Origin: Sitta carolinensis
Lineage: Eukaryota; Chordata; Aves; Passeriformes; Sittidae
Length of the DNA: 64,000 bases
NCBI GenBank assembly: GCA_032173965.1
Contig: CM063288.1
Location: 10,458,501-10,522,500, forward strand
Direction: 5' to 3'
The position numbers and the translations under genes were made by a program. Below are positions 36,201 to 46,090 of this stretch, piece by piece (the stretch's first letter is position 1; each line of letters begins with the position of its first letter). The notes under the pieces were generated by a model that was not told the DNA's origin, did not search any database, and saw only the letters and a program-made list of their open reading frames with translations.

Positions 36201-38373
36201 ACTTGCAAGTTCTGGCGCACTAGACTTGAAACCTGCTGATTTCAGGCTCTTCAAATTCTGTACTGGCTCATTGAGCATATGCCTGCCTCAGGAGACAAGA
36301 TTTTCTGGGACTGTTCTTATTTTTAACCACATTAGCAATAAATTTAATTAAGTATCTAGCCCAGAAAGGCTGTGGTTGTGTACATGCAGCTTGCATACAT
36401 GTTGTCAGCTTTGCATAGATAGGGATAGGGATGACTGTACTCCCTAATACATAGTTATCAGCTTTTAACTTTAGCTTCATGTTCTTTGAGTGACAGACTC
36501 AATGAGCCTGAGCACTCTGCATGGTGTTTGTAAGTGCCATTTTGCTGGCTCTTTTGGCTGAAATCCTTGCCCTTTGACACTCCTCCAATTTTAAACTGCT
36601 AGCAGGGACTGTAAATGCTGTAATTCCACATGTGGCTGCAGTAGGATCCCTCCAGCATAAAAGCTTCAGAGGGTAGTGATTTTATAGGCAGGGCTGATGT
36701 GATTAGACACATCTACAGTCCCTAATGCAGCACAGCCTCTGAGCAGTGTTGTGGCTCATGGGACATCCTCGCACGATTACCATAATTTGGAAAGGCCCAA
36801 AGGTTAGAGCAGCCAAAAGAGCACAAGGAGGAGAGCCAGCAGGTGACACAAAGTCTCTCCAGTTTGTCCTACCCTTAGGCTCTGAATTCTGAACTGCTCC
36901 TCTTTATGGATGTAGGATGAAATCTTGCCCTTATTTCACTCCCAGAATAATGCATAATGCTGCAAAATTACATCAATTTCTTTCTAAAACTGTTGCAAAA
37001 GCCTTAGCAGTGATAGCAGCTAGAGAGTACTCCATTAAAAAATTCATCCTGTGCACAGCAAAGCTGGGGTTCATCTTGTGTTAGCAGCTTAAAAGTAACT
37101 TGTATGACTTATTACTATTTCATTAAATTAGTGTTTAAGCACATGTGAGAATTTAAGATACTTTTCTCTGGCACAGGGGGGTTCCCCCCCCGCCCCTTGA
37201 GAGCTGGAGTATTATTCATGTGATAAGCTGTAACAGATCTGTAATGAGAAAGATGAATGCAGAACAGTGCCTTAGTTTTCCTTAAGAATACGATACTGTA
37301 GATCTATGTTAATTTAGACTGAAACAGGAGTTTTGAGGTCTGTGCAGAGGAGAATGTAACCAGTTTTGTACCTTTGTGTAGGGCATTCCTTTCAAAGGCA
37401 GCAGAGTGCAGGATCCAGCTGTTCTGTAGCCATAGCTGTGGTTTATTGCTTCTTCTCAGGTGTTTGTGGCATCCTCTGGAGAAGCTTCTGTATTCAGTGC
37501 ATGTGTTGCTTCTTGGAAAGACCATTCCAGTTTTTTATTAAAACAATCATTTCATGTGCAAACAGTGATCAGATTTGGTATCAGGGAGAGGTTCCAAGCC
37601 CACACCCTATAAAACTTCCAATATAAACAATAGGTTTATAAACAATGGTGATTTTCAGAAGTGTGTTTTTCCTCATGGGAGCCTGTGACTGCCATTAAAT
37701 AATAAAGGATAATGTTAGAGACCCACAGCTAATCTTGACAAGATGGGATATTTTTCTTCATGCTCTGTGAGCAATTTGAATGCCATTCCTTTCTCCTCTT
37801 GAAAAATTGTTTTCATTAGCATTTCCAAAATATACATTACAGGAGACTGTAAACATGGGATAGCTATGATTTGATACAAACTAAAATTACCACCATCAGC
37901 AATAAGCAGATACACCATAAAAGGGAAACAAAGCAGCACTGCATATTTGTGTAGGGGCAAGGTCAAACGAGAGAGATGTCCCAGCCTCTCTGCTGAGGAG
38001 GAAGAGGTGATTGAAAGGGTGAAGGCCTGGGATTTCATCAGACTCCAGGGAATGTTTGGAGGGAAATAAAAAAGGCAAAATACTAGCTTTGCATAAATGG
38101 GAGCATAATGCAGGTGGGACGAACGTACAGGGTTGTGTAAGAAAAAGTAAATTGTTTTATTTCTGAAGAGGACAGCATGACTTAATGTACAGGGGAAAGG
38201 CCTGTGGGAAGCACAGAAACTTTGCCAAGGGTCATCTTTGTTTTTTCCATTCACTGACTCTCCAGGCAGAACTTGTGGTGCTGCTTTGCAGGGCAGGATG
38301 TGTGCAGCTTGCTCAGAGGATGGACAGTACCTTGGGCTAACACCTGATGGCACTACCTGAACCTGCAGTGCTG
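33211..38373. other. Unique AT-rich non-coding DNA
   Basis: No gene or repeat family recognised. A G6-TT-C8 hairpin-forming run lies at 37176-37191. The minus-strand open frame of 240 codons (37715-38437) begins inside the minisatellite region and shows no domain. Confidence 0.5.
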
Positions 38374-38497
38374 CAGCACTGGGAAGGGCTGGAGTTCGTG
38401 GACAGCACTGGGAAGGGCTGGAGTTCATGGACAGCACTGGGAAGGGTTGGAGTTCATGGGCAGTACTGGGAAGAGCTGGAGTTCATGGGCAGCACTG
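38374..38497. repeat. 29-bp minisatellite, about 4.3 copies
   Basis: The unit CAGCACTGGGAAGGGCTGGAG plus eight more bases starts at 38374, 38403, 38432, 38461 and 38490, exactly 29 bases apart. Copies differ by only one to three substitutions (for example TTCGTGGA/TTCATGGA, GGGTTGG/GGGCTGG, CAGTACT/CAGCACT). Since 29 is not a multiple of three, the translation shifts frame from copy to copy, so this is not a coding repeat. GC-rich minisatellites of this kind are commonly copy-number variable. Confidence 0.93.
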
Positions 38498-39473
38498 CTC
38501 TGCCCATGCATTTCAGCTGCCTGGAGCCTAGGGGATGTATCCGTAGGGAAGGCCCAGCAGCAGCCCCTGCAGCTCTCTAGAGCTCAAGGTTAGGGGCAGG
38601 ACTGCATGTGCTGCTGGCAGCATCCAAAGAGTTTAGAGGCAATATGCAGGATTTTCCCACCTATGAGTTTGCCACCTTTGCCATTGAGGGTGTGGAAAGC
38701 ATGTACATGGGCTCTTTGTCCTGTTGTCCAAGGGCAGATGGGATACCTGCTGCCACTGTTGCCCTACTGCTCCCAGGTTTTTCTTCTGTGATACCCAGAA
38801 AAGGCCTGGTGAAAAGTAGCTGTGGGTAGTGATGCTTCTCACTGCAACAAACAGATGCTAAGAGTTGATATCTCTTCACAGCCAAAGTTTTTTGACACTT
38901 GAAATTGAACTAATTTGAACTGGGGTGCAAAGAAATCTGTTCTGGCACAGGGAAGGAATGCATTCCTTCATCTTGTTCTTCCCTGTAAAATCACAGCAAG
39001 TTCTTCTGCAGGAAGCAGACCCAAGCAGTTATTGTAAAATAAAGTACTTGAAAGAGCAATATTTTATTTCATATTCTGAAATGGGTGTTGCACTTTAAAG
39101 CTGTGCCTTATTCCAGAATCAAGGCTTTCTGTAGATAAACTTTCTGAGGGAGAATAAACTTAGAAATACTGAAACAGGAATAACCAAAAAGACAGAAAGT
39201 CAATCTGGGAACAGAAATGAAACAGACTGGGAGAGTAGTCCCTGGAACTGGAAGCCTAATGCTTAGTGGGACATATTCCAGTGTTTCTGTGCATAGTAGT
39301 TTGCACTAAGAAGTCTCTCAAATGTTCTGTAACACAGTGATGAGAGAGAGCCACAACAATCAATAATGAAGTTCTGTCTCAGTCTGCAATAGGTAACTCA
39401 TCTTAAACTGCAATTTCATCTTTGAGTGAAGGTGTGCTCACAGATCTTGCTCCTTGGAGGCCCTGTGGGCGCA
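38498..39473. other. GC-richer then AT-rich non-coding DNA
   Basis: The first 300 bases remain GC-rich beyond the minisatellite and carry short overlapping open frames on both strands, none with a motif. The rest is unique AT-rich sequence. Confidence 0.5.
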
Positions 39474-39716
39474 TTTCACAGAATCACAGCATGGGTAAGT
39501 GTTGGAAGGGACCACACTGGGTCAAGCAGGGTCACCCAGAACACATGGCACAGGATTGTGTCCAGACCATTCTAGAATACCTCCAGTGAGGGAGACTCCC
39601 CTCCCTCTATGGGCAATCTGTTCCAGTGCTCAGTCACCTACACAGCAAAGAAGTTCTTATATTCAGGTGGAACTTCCTGTGCATCAGTTTCTGCCCATTC
39701 CCTCTTATTTTCACTT
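39474..39716 (-). mobile_element. CR1 LINE 3' fragment, minus strand
   Basis: Read on the + strand it opens with CACAGAATCACAG and GTTGGAAGGGACCACA. It then runs through GGCACAGGATTGTGTCCAGA, CTCCAGTGAGGGAGACTCC, GGCAATCTGTTCCAGTGCTC, AAGAAGTTCTTAT, GTGGAACTTCCTGTGCATCA and GTTTCTGCCCATTCCC. These are successive segments of the avian CR1 3' end in reverse orientation. Divergence is low to moderate, and a short internal deletion removes part of the segment between the GGGTC and CAAGCAGGGTC words. CR1 elements are usually 5'-truncated, as here; no reverse transcriptase is left. The short open frames at 39499-39813 are shadows of this element. Confidence 0.93.
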
Positions 39717-41233
39717 CTATCTCTTGAATGTGCATTCACTGTTAATTTGCTCACTGGAAACGTTGATGATCTTAGGACAGTGGATTTGTCTTCCTTTTCA
39801 GAATAGGGGGTAAGAAAAATATTGAGAGAAGTGTAGATAAAATGGAATGCAAGAGATGTTTCCAGGTCATCTGTTTAAGGCTGATTGATTGTCACTGCTC
39901 TTGAGAAATGTGGTTACCTGAAGGCCTTTTTATTTATGGACAACCTCATCACTGCATAGTTTGTGGCTTTATTATACTGCACCTGTCATCCACTCACCCC
40001 CACCTCCTCCCACATGCAGTTGCTGATACAAAATGATTCTCTTACAGAGACCCAGATTGCATTGCAAACAAATAGGCTAAAATTACAGTTCGGTGTGGTG
40101 CAGATGATTTGTAGCTACAGTGCTGTGGTCTGTCATTTCAAGTTACTGAAACATGTGTATTGCCTGAGGGGATTTTAATCAGGGAGCTCCTAGGCACACC
40201 TTCACTGCCTGTAGGGACTGTGTGCATGCTGAGCTCTGTGACCCAAAAGAAGGATGGGCTTGGGTTTCAGATGCCTGATCTCATTGCCCTTTTAGCATCA
40301 CAGGAAGAGTGCGAGAAGAGGGCAGAATGGTACCCAAGCAGCTACACCTTTATCAGTGTAGCTATACCTTTCACAGGAAGAACCCCATTGTCATACTCTG
40401 TGAAAACAGGAAATAGGCTGGGAAAAAGCATGGCAGCCAGTCTGGTTTTATGTCTGGTGTGCTCAGATGGTTGTGGGTGGGAGGATCAAACCCAAAGATG
40501 CATTACAGAGAGGTTAGAGACTGGGATTTTCACTCACACACATGTTCCATGTTCCTGATGGGTTTCCAAGGTCAATAGATTAAGTTAACATATTTTTCAA
40601 AGTCCTGGAAGGAATTATGTCTTGAAAATGTGTTCACTGTCAGTTGCAAAGCTGAGATACCCTAGGGGAGGCTTTAAAACTGTTCCTGCTTGTGATGGAC
40701 AACGCAGGTTTATTACAGACCTGTCAGTATCTCATGTTATTTTGTTCTATCACTAATGATGCCAACACAAGATAAAAGGTAGGACATTGAGGTTTTTATT
40801 AAATGTGTCAATATTCAGGGTTCTGGGGAAGATGGTTGTTGGTTCAGTTGTTTTCTTTCAATTGTTTTCTAGGTTAAATCTGGCTCTTTTGTGCTCAACT
40901 AGTGTGCTATAGTAATAATTTATTAACTATACTGACAGTGAAGACAGGTGATTGATGCTGCCAGCTTCTGTTGGATGTCTTATAGGCATCTGCACAAGAT
41001 TTGTGTTGTTGATGGCTTCCTAATGGGAATAGCTTTTCTTTTAACACTATAAAACTTTCTAATTAGGTTATAAATAGGCCACTACATATTGAATAAGAGG
41101 AGTGTTAAATAAGCCATAATATTTAAACCAGATTTTAGTTCTGACAATTACTCAGACTCTGAAGTTAAATTCCCTTTCATTAAATCACAGTGAGGGCATA
41201 TTGTTGCTAGTCTTTGTGTGAATATATACTTAC
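39717..41233. other. Unique non-coding DNA
   Basis: No gene recognised. The open frame at 40160-40558 (132 codons) has no domain. AT-rich sequence follows up to the splice signal at 41234. Confidence 0.5.
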
Positions 41234-41266
41234 CTGTAGTAAGGGAAAGATGGGCAGGAGAAACAT
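41228..41266 (-). promoter_or_regulatory. Candidate recursive splice site
   Basis: On the minus strand a long polypyrimidine tract (TGTTTCTCCTGCCCATCTTT then CCCTTACTA, 41265-41237) ends in CAG (41236-41234), followed immediately by GTAAGTAT (41233-41226). The pyrimidine tract, CAG and GTAAGT make the canonical juxtaposed 3'/5' splice site that regenerates a donor in recursive splicing of long introns, known in Drosophila and in long vertebrate neural genes. The donor is perfectly complementary to U1 snRNA. Alternatively the same donor could close a 74-nt exon whose acceptor (CCTCTTTCAG) lies just upstream. Splicing evidence is needed; the grammar alone is strong. Confidence 0.35.
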
Positions 41267-44200
41267 GACAAAGAGTGTTGTGTGTAAGGAGGCAGGAGGG
41301 GACCCTTCTGAAAGAGGTATTTCACTTCAGCAATAATAATCCTTGAAGTTTACACTGCTGCTTTGCACTGAATTGACCTCATGTTATCAACTGTCTTCTT
41401 GTAGAATTAATTCCCTGTCTTCCCAGATGAAGGTGGCATTACAAACAGAATAGCTTAGATAACCCCAATTCTTCCAGACCAGGTCTGGCAGCTGCAGTGT
41501 GTTGGCAACAAGTTTGTATTTGCTTCTGTCTTGGAGGAATCTGGTGCAGCACCAGTCCTGCCAACAGAGATCATAGTACCTGTGCTCCTTACAGTCCCTG
41601 GAACTCACGCTGGAAATATGGAATGTTAAATAGGAAGCTTGGGACAGGGTCTAAAATGTACAGGCGGTTCCGTCATATGCTTGGAGTACCTCTGTCGTCT
41701 CTCTCTTAGAGGTCAGAAATGCATGAATTGGGAGAATGTTGAAATGCACACTTTGATTCAGTCGTCATTTCCTCACGCTCCTTAGGGAAGATGAAATGTC
41801 AGAATTTGTGGGATGTCAAATTTTTTACAGTTGTGTCACATACAAAGTATTGAGTGGGGTTCAGAAGGGAAAGCCTTTGTGCAATCCTGTAATTCCACTT
41901 TTGCATCTCTTCTTGGATTTCTGAGAAGCTGGTGTACCTGATGTGCCTCTGCACACTCATACAGACCCATGGAGGTGCACGAGTCTGTAGGTGGAAATGT
42001 GGGGAAGGGAACCTGACACTTTCCAGGTTTACCTCATACTAAATAGTGCCTTTGGAATACCTGTAGTTTCATCAGCTTTTATCATCAGAAAAGGTTGTCC
42101 TTGAAAATAATTTCCAGACATATGTTTAAGACATCGTATATCTGGAGGTAGGATTATTATCTTTTATGCAGAGTTAAGTGATCTCAGCTTATAACACATA
42201 AAAGTAGTCTAGACCTCAAATAGAAATATATTCTAAAAAACCAGGATAAAATATTGTAAAAACTGAATAGGGCAGCTTTAGGAAAAACATGTAGAAAATC
42301 TTCCTGGTTTAGAAAATAGTGTTTTAGAATCTGGGTTGCCACAGGAGAAAAGAAAAGATAAACACTTCTGTGATTTTTGTTTGTTTGTTTGGGGGGGGGT
42401 GTGTTGACTTGTTTGTTTGTTGTATGACGGAGCTTTCACTGAAATCACAAAAGTTTGTTCTAAGGTTGCCTTCTCAGAAATGCAGACTAGGCTATGTCTC
42501 CTTAAACTCTCCATAATTTTCTGTTATGTTTGTGTAAGTACCTGCCAACTATTCCACCACGAGTTTTGCAATTCATTTAAATAAATACATACTTTGCTGT
42601 ATCCTATGTGGGCTAAGTCAATGCTATTTTAACTGAGCAGTCCCTTTGCAGAATTTTGAACATTCACAGCTCAGCACTTCTCGCTCCCTTAGGTAACACT
42701 GTCACAGACTTGCATGTCTAAACAGATGCTTGATTTTTCAGTGGAGTAAATACTGACTTCATCTCTGCTTCAGACAGCTCTTGCTTACTCTAATACAGAA
42801 TAATTTAGGGTTAATACTGCCTGTTTGATTTGAGAATGAAGGAGTTGTTGAAGTTAGGGTGAATAATCCGTTTTTCAGAGTTCTAAAGGGTACATGTTAA
42901 TATTGTGAAGCTGCAGCTGATGCTACTGATGCCATTCATGTTAAGAGAACAAATTGCCATTTGGCATGCTGAAAAATTAACCCAATTTGCAGCATGGGTG
43001 AAGATGAACTCTCTCTGGTGAAAGCTATATTTAAACCACCAATGAGATAATTACATCTTGGCCTTCTAACACATCTTATGTAGCACAGATGTGACTGCTT
43101 TATCTTTATAAGTGAATACATCTAACAACTTCTAAAAAACTGTGCTTGTTTTTCTAGATTTTGTGCATTTTTGCTGGGAAAGTCTGGAATATAAACAATG
43201 TAAAATATCCATGCAAGGATTAAGCCACAAGACAGACAAAGCCAAGCCAGTGGATGCTGTTTGTACATGAACAAAACTTCTAAAGAATTAGTGCAAGTCC
43301 CGTTTCCAAGAAGGATGAGTATCTTTTGTGGGTACAGCATCTTATGAACACAGTTAATGACTGAACAAGTTAAAGGTTCCCTTCTAAAGGGAAGCTTTGT
43401 CTTTTCATGTTTATTATTTTACATGGAAAAGCTGCACAAGCAAACCACGGTCACTTCTCTGTGATGATAAAAATAAGGCCTATGATATTTAAACAGGGGG
43501 TTTTTAGCTTTATCTGTTTAAATCATCTGCAGGACCTCACAGCAATTGCTACTCCTGTAACTGAGCTGAGCTTTCCTGAGCAAACAAATTGTCCACCAAA
43601 ACAATGACTTTGTGTTTCTAATAGAACTGGAACAAACACATCTCTTTTGTTCTCTTGTTTGTGCATGATTTGTGTAGAAGATGACAGTGCAGAGCAGGGA
43701 ATGGCTTTCATCTGCTAAAATCCCTCCACTCACCAGGCTGTAGGAAGATCCTGGAAGCACCTACTACCCTGTACATCCTTTTGCCTCCCTGCTGACTTGC
43801 CTTTCTCTAATTTGGGGGAAACAACAGCCCAGGTTTGATGTCTTGTGCCAGTTGAGAGTAGTGATGAGGCATTTGACACTTGTGGCGTGGTATCTCCAGG
43901 ATAGGGTGAGCAGTCACTCAGAATGAAAAAAAAAACCTGAGAAGGGGTAGAATAATGTAGAGTTTCCCCAAGGAACTGGAAGTTGTTTATTATAATGAGT
44001 TTTTCTCTCACCTTTCTTTCCTCAAATCATTGTTCTCACAGCTGTTCTTCCCTGGGTGTCGATAAGCTTGATGGCTTCCAGGAAGTCCTGAGCTTGCTTC
44101 TTCACCAAGAGGGGCTGTCACTGTGCTTGTAAAAAGGTTTTGTTCAAGCCTTGCCCAGTTCTGACACTTTCTTCTTTGGGTGAAAATGGCTGGTGATGAA

Positions 44201-44637
44201 AACACCATGTATTTGTATGTTTGTTGAGGAGAAGTTATAATTCATACTCAGTTACAGAATTTAAGCAGGCTAAATAAACACGTCATCTTCCCATGCAAAG
44301 AGCAGTCCTGTTGGTCAAGCAACCTGAGATGCAGTTGCAAGGAGACAAAGAAGATGCTCTGTTCTTATATGGTAGCATCCAGTGCTCCCTCCCATGTGTC
44401 AGTCGAAGAGCCCTTTCTGCACTCTGCATTCCTGCAAATGTGCCCCAGATCCTGTCGTTTAGTCAGTGCTTATGGGCAGTTTTGGGGAAAGGGGGTTTGT
44501 GGCATCTCATGTGTTCACAATTATAAAATGTCAGCATCTAAGGCTTTCTGAGAGAGCTTCATGATGCATTAAGATACTCATAATCTCCACAAGGTGCAAC
44601 TACACAACAGCTCTTGCTTTACATCTACCTAAATATA
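41267..44637. other. Unique non-coding DNA with a T/G tract
   Basis: No gene confidently seen. A TTTG/G9 low-complexity tract is at 42375-42423. A minus-strand open frame at 44008-44208 ends beside an AAAG/GTGAGA donor-like site, but its upstream acceptor is poor, so it was not called as an exon. Confidence 0.45.
42375..42423. repeat. (TTTG)n with G9 run
   Basis: TTTG units flank a G9 homopolymer (42391-42399). Simple repeat, probably length-variable. Confidence 0.85.
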
Positions 44638-44748
44638 GATTGGATGTGGCACTCAGTGCCATGGTTTACTTTAGCTGAGGTGTTAGGGCATGAGTTGGAC
44701 TCAATGATCTTAAAGGTCTCTTCCAACCTAGTGATTCTGTGATTCTGT
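44638..44748 (+). mobile_element. CR1 LINE 3' end, plus strand
   Basis: GGATGTGGCACTCAGTGCCATGG, in two parts (GGATGTGGCACTCAG and TGCCATGGTTTA), is followed by GTTGGACTCAATGATCTTAA, AGGTCTCTTCCAACCTA and the terminal GTGATTCTGTGATTCTGT. This is the avian CR1 3' UTR with its characteristic short 8-bp tail repeat at 44731-44748. The copy is heavily 5'-truncated to about 110 bases. It sits 63 bases below the candidate minus-strand exon at 44812-44895. Confidence 0.95.
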
Positions 44749-44811
44749 AATGAAATACTGATTTGTTTTCTTTGTAAGTAGACAGGTAAAATTAGACAAA
44801 TTGTTACTTAC

Positions 44812-44895
44812 CTTCTTGAGCTCAAAAAGGAGAAATGAAAATGCTGATTTTGAGATGGAGCTAATGAACTCATTCACAAGTTCATTCAGTTTTGT
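44812..44895 (-). CDS. Candidate 84-nt coding exon, unknown gene (partial)
   Basis: On the minus strand an excellent acceptor (CAGCTGTTTTTCTTCTTAG, AG at 44897-44896) opens an 84-nt unit that ends in AAG before the consensus donor GTAAGTAA (GT at 44811-44810). Only the phase starting at the first base is open. It gives exactly 28 codons, beginning TKLNELVNEFISS and ending FELKK, with a helix-like alternation of charged and hydrophobic residues. The other two phases stop within the first four codons. A length divisible by three means it could be skipped without a frameshift. I do not recognise the protein, and no neighbouring exon could be joined. A 28-codon open frame is not rare by chance, so this is the best exon candidate here but unproven. 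Confidence 0.3.
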
Positions 44896-45884
44896 CTAAG
44901 AAGAAAAACAGCTGAGAGGAGAGATAAATTGTATTTCCTGTTTTGACTTGAAGCCGTGTCTTTACATTGATCTGAGCCTTAAAAAGAGATCTGGATATCT
45001 GAAGCTAATGATAATAAAGCAGTCAGTTTGTGAACGTGAACAAAAAAATCCAACCAAAGAAAACCCCAAACAAGCAAAAAGAACATCTTTGGGTATAGCT
45101 TTTGATTATTTGGTTACAGCTTTTTTTAAAAAAGGAGACATCTTTGATCTGTGCAGCTCCATACATATTGAGTGGCTGAAGATCCAGGTTGCTTATCTCC
45201 CAAACTTAAAAGTAGAGGAGGCTGAATTGGGAAAAATAGTTGATTTCTCAGCTCTTTATTAAAGAAGGAATAAACACAAGGGTGAAGTAGTGTGTGAAAA
45301 GTCACACCACAAGTTGGTGATGGAACTGAACATGTTACACATTTGAGTGCCTTGATCGCTGCTCTCTCTCAGCTCTGCAGGAGAGGAAAGCACCTGCTGT
45401 GGCTGATAGACTGAGCAGAGCTACTCTTTATGCCTATGCCACACTTCAGCAGAAGTGTGGTATTAAGGCTCACTCCTCACGCTGTGGTAACACCCCTCCT
45501 CCTCTCAGCCACCATTCACTGACAATCATTTATGCAAAAGTGAGTTTTGCAGTGGTATTGACTGTTTATGGTCTCTCAGTTCTAGTCAGTGGTGCAGGTT
45601 AAGGAGGGAATGAATGCACTGTGGTATGTGTATGGCATTAGGGTCTCCATGAAATGCTGACTTCAGTTATGGGAAAAAGAGGGCTTCTAAGGCTCCAAAT
45701 GCTGGTTCTGAGACTTGCTATTCAGTGGGAAGATGGTGTAGATTTACACTTTGGGGAATGCTTTGCAGTTCCTTGCTGTCTGCTTGTGGAAAATATCAGA
45801 TCCCTGAAACTTCACTCAGATCATTCACCCAAGCATGGGAACTGATCTAATAAATAGGGGTTAAATATATTACTAGTGGAGCGA
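44896..45884. other. Unique DNA with an A/C-rich stretch
   Basis: Contains an A-rich low-complexity stretch at about 45038-45082 (AAAAAAATCC, CCAACC, AAACCCC units). The + strand open frame 44948-45262 (104 codons) crosses that stretch and shows no recognised domain. Nothing else could be identified. Confidence 0.45.
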
Positions 45885-46090
45885 GTTGCTGGATAGATTT
45901 GATGGCTGGATACAGGAACTCTCCTTTGACCTCGTGGGTGCCACTTAACTACTGTGTGCCCATAAAGTGGACATAATTGCTCTGTGCTCATAAAATTAGT
46001 ATCAGAGCTATCTCACAGGGCTAATTAATGTTGTTAAAGTGCTCTGAGACCCAGAGATAAAAGGGGTCATAGACTATTGGTGTTAAATCT
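45885..46090 (+). repeat. MIR-like CORE-SINE relic
   Basis: TTTGACCTCGTGGGTGCCAC and TTAACTACTGTGTGCC (about 45925-45960) match the MIR core TGTGACCTTGGGCAAGTCACTTAACC and CTCTGTGCC. Next come CATAAAGTGGACATAAT (MIR TGTAAAATGGGGATAAT), TATCTCACAGGGCTAATTAATG (CCTCACAGGGTTGTTGTGAG) and AAAGTGCTCTGAGACCCAGA (AAAGCGCTTTGAGATCC). The order and spacing of all five segments fit the family, so the match is unlikely to be chance. Divergence is high, as expected for an amniote-age SINE. The 5' border is uncertain. Confidence 0.65.

Noticed and set aside
37715..38437. A 240-codon minus-strand open frame as a gene
   Set aside because: It starts in the 29-bp minisatellite, shows no domain, and has no convincing donor or promoter. 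A weak acceptor near 37850 is not enough.
41228..41238. U1 snRNA gene or pseudogene start (ATACTTACCTG on the + strand)
   Set aside because: Only the first 11 bases match U1; the following sequence does not. It is better explained as a minus-strand donor.
44008..44208. Minus-strand exon ending in AAAG/GTGAGA
   Set aside because: The peptide looks plausible, but the upstream acceptor has a poor pyrimidine tract.
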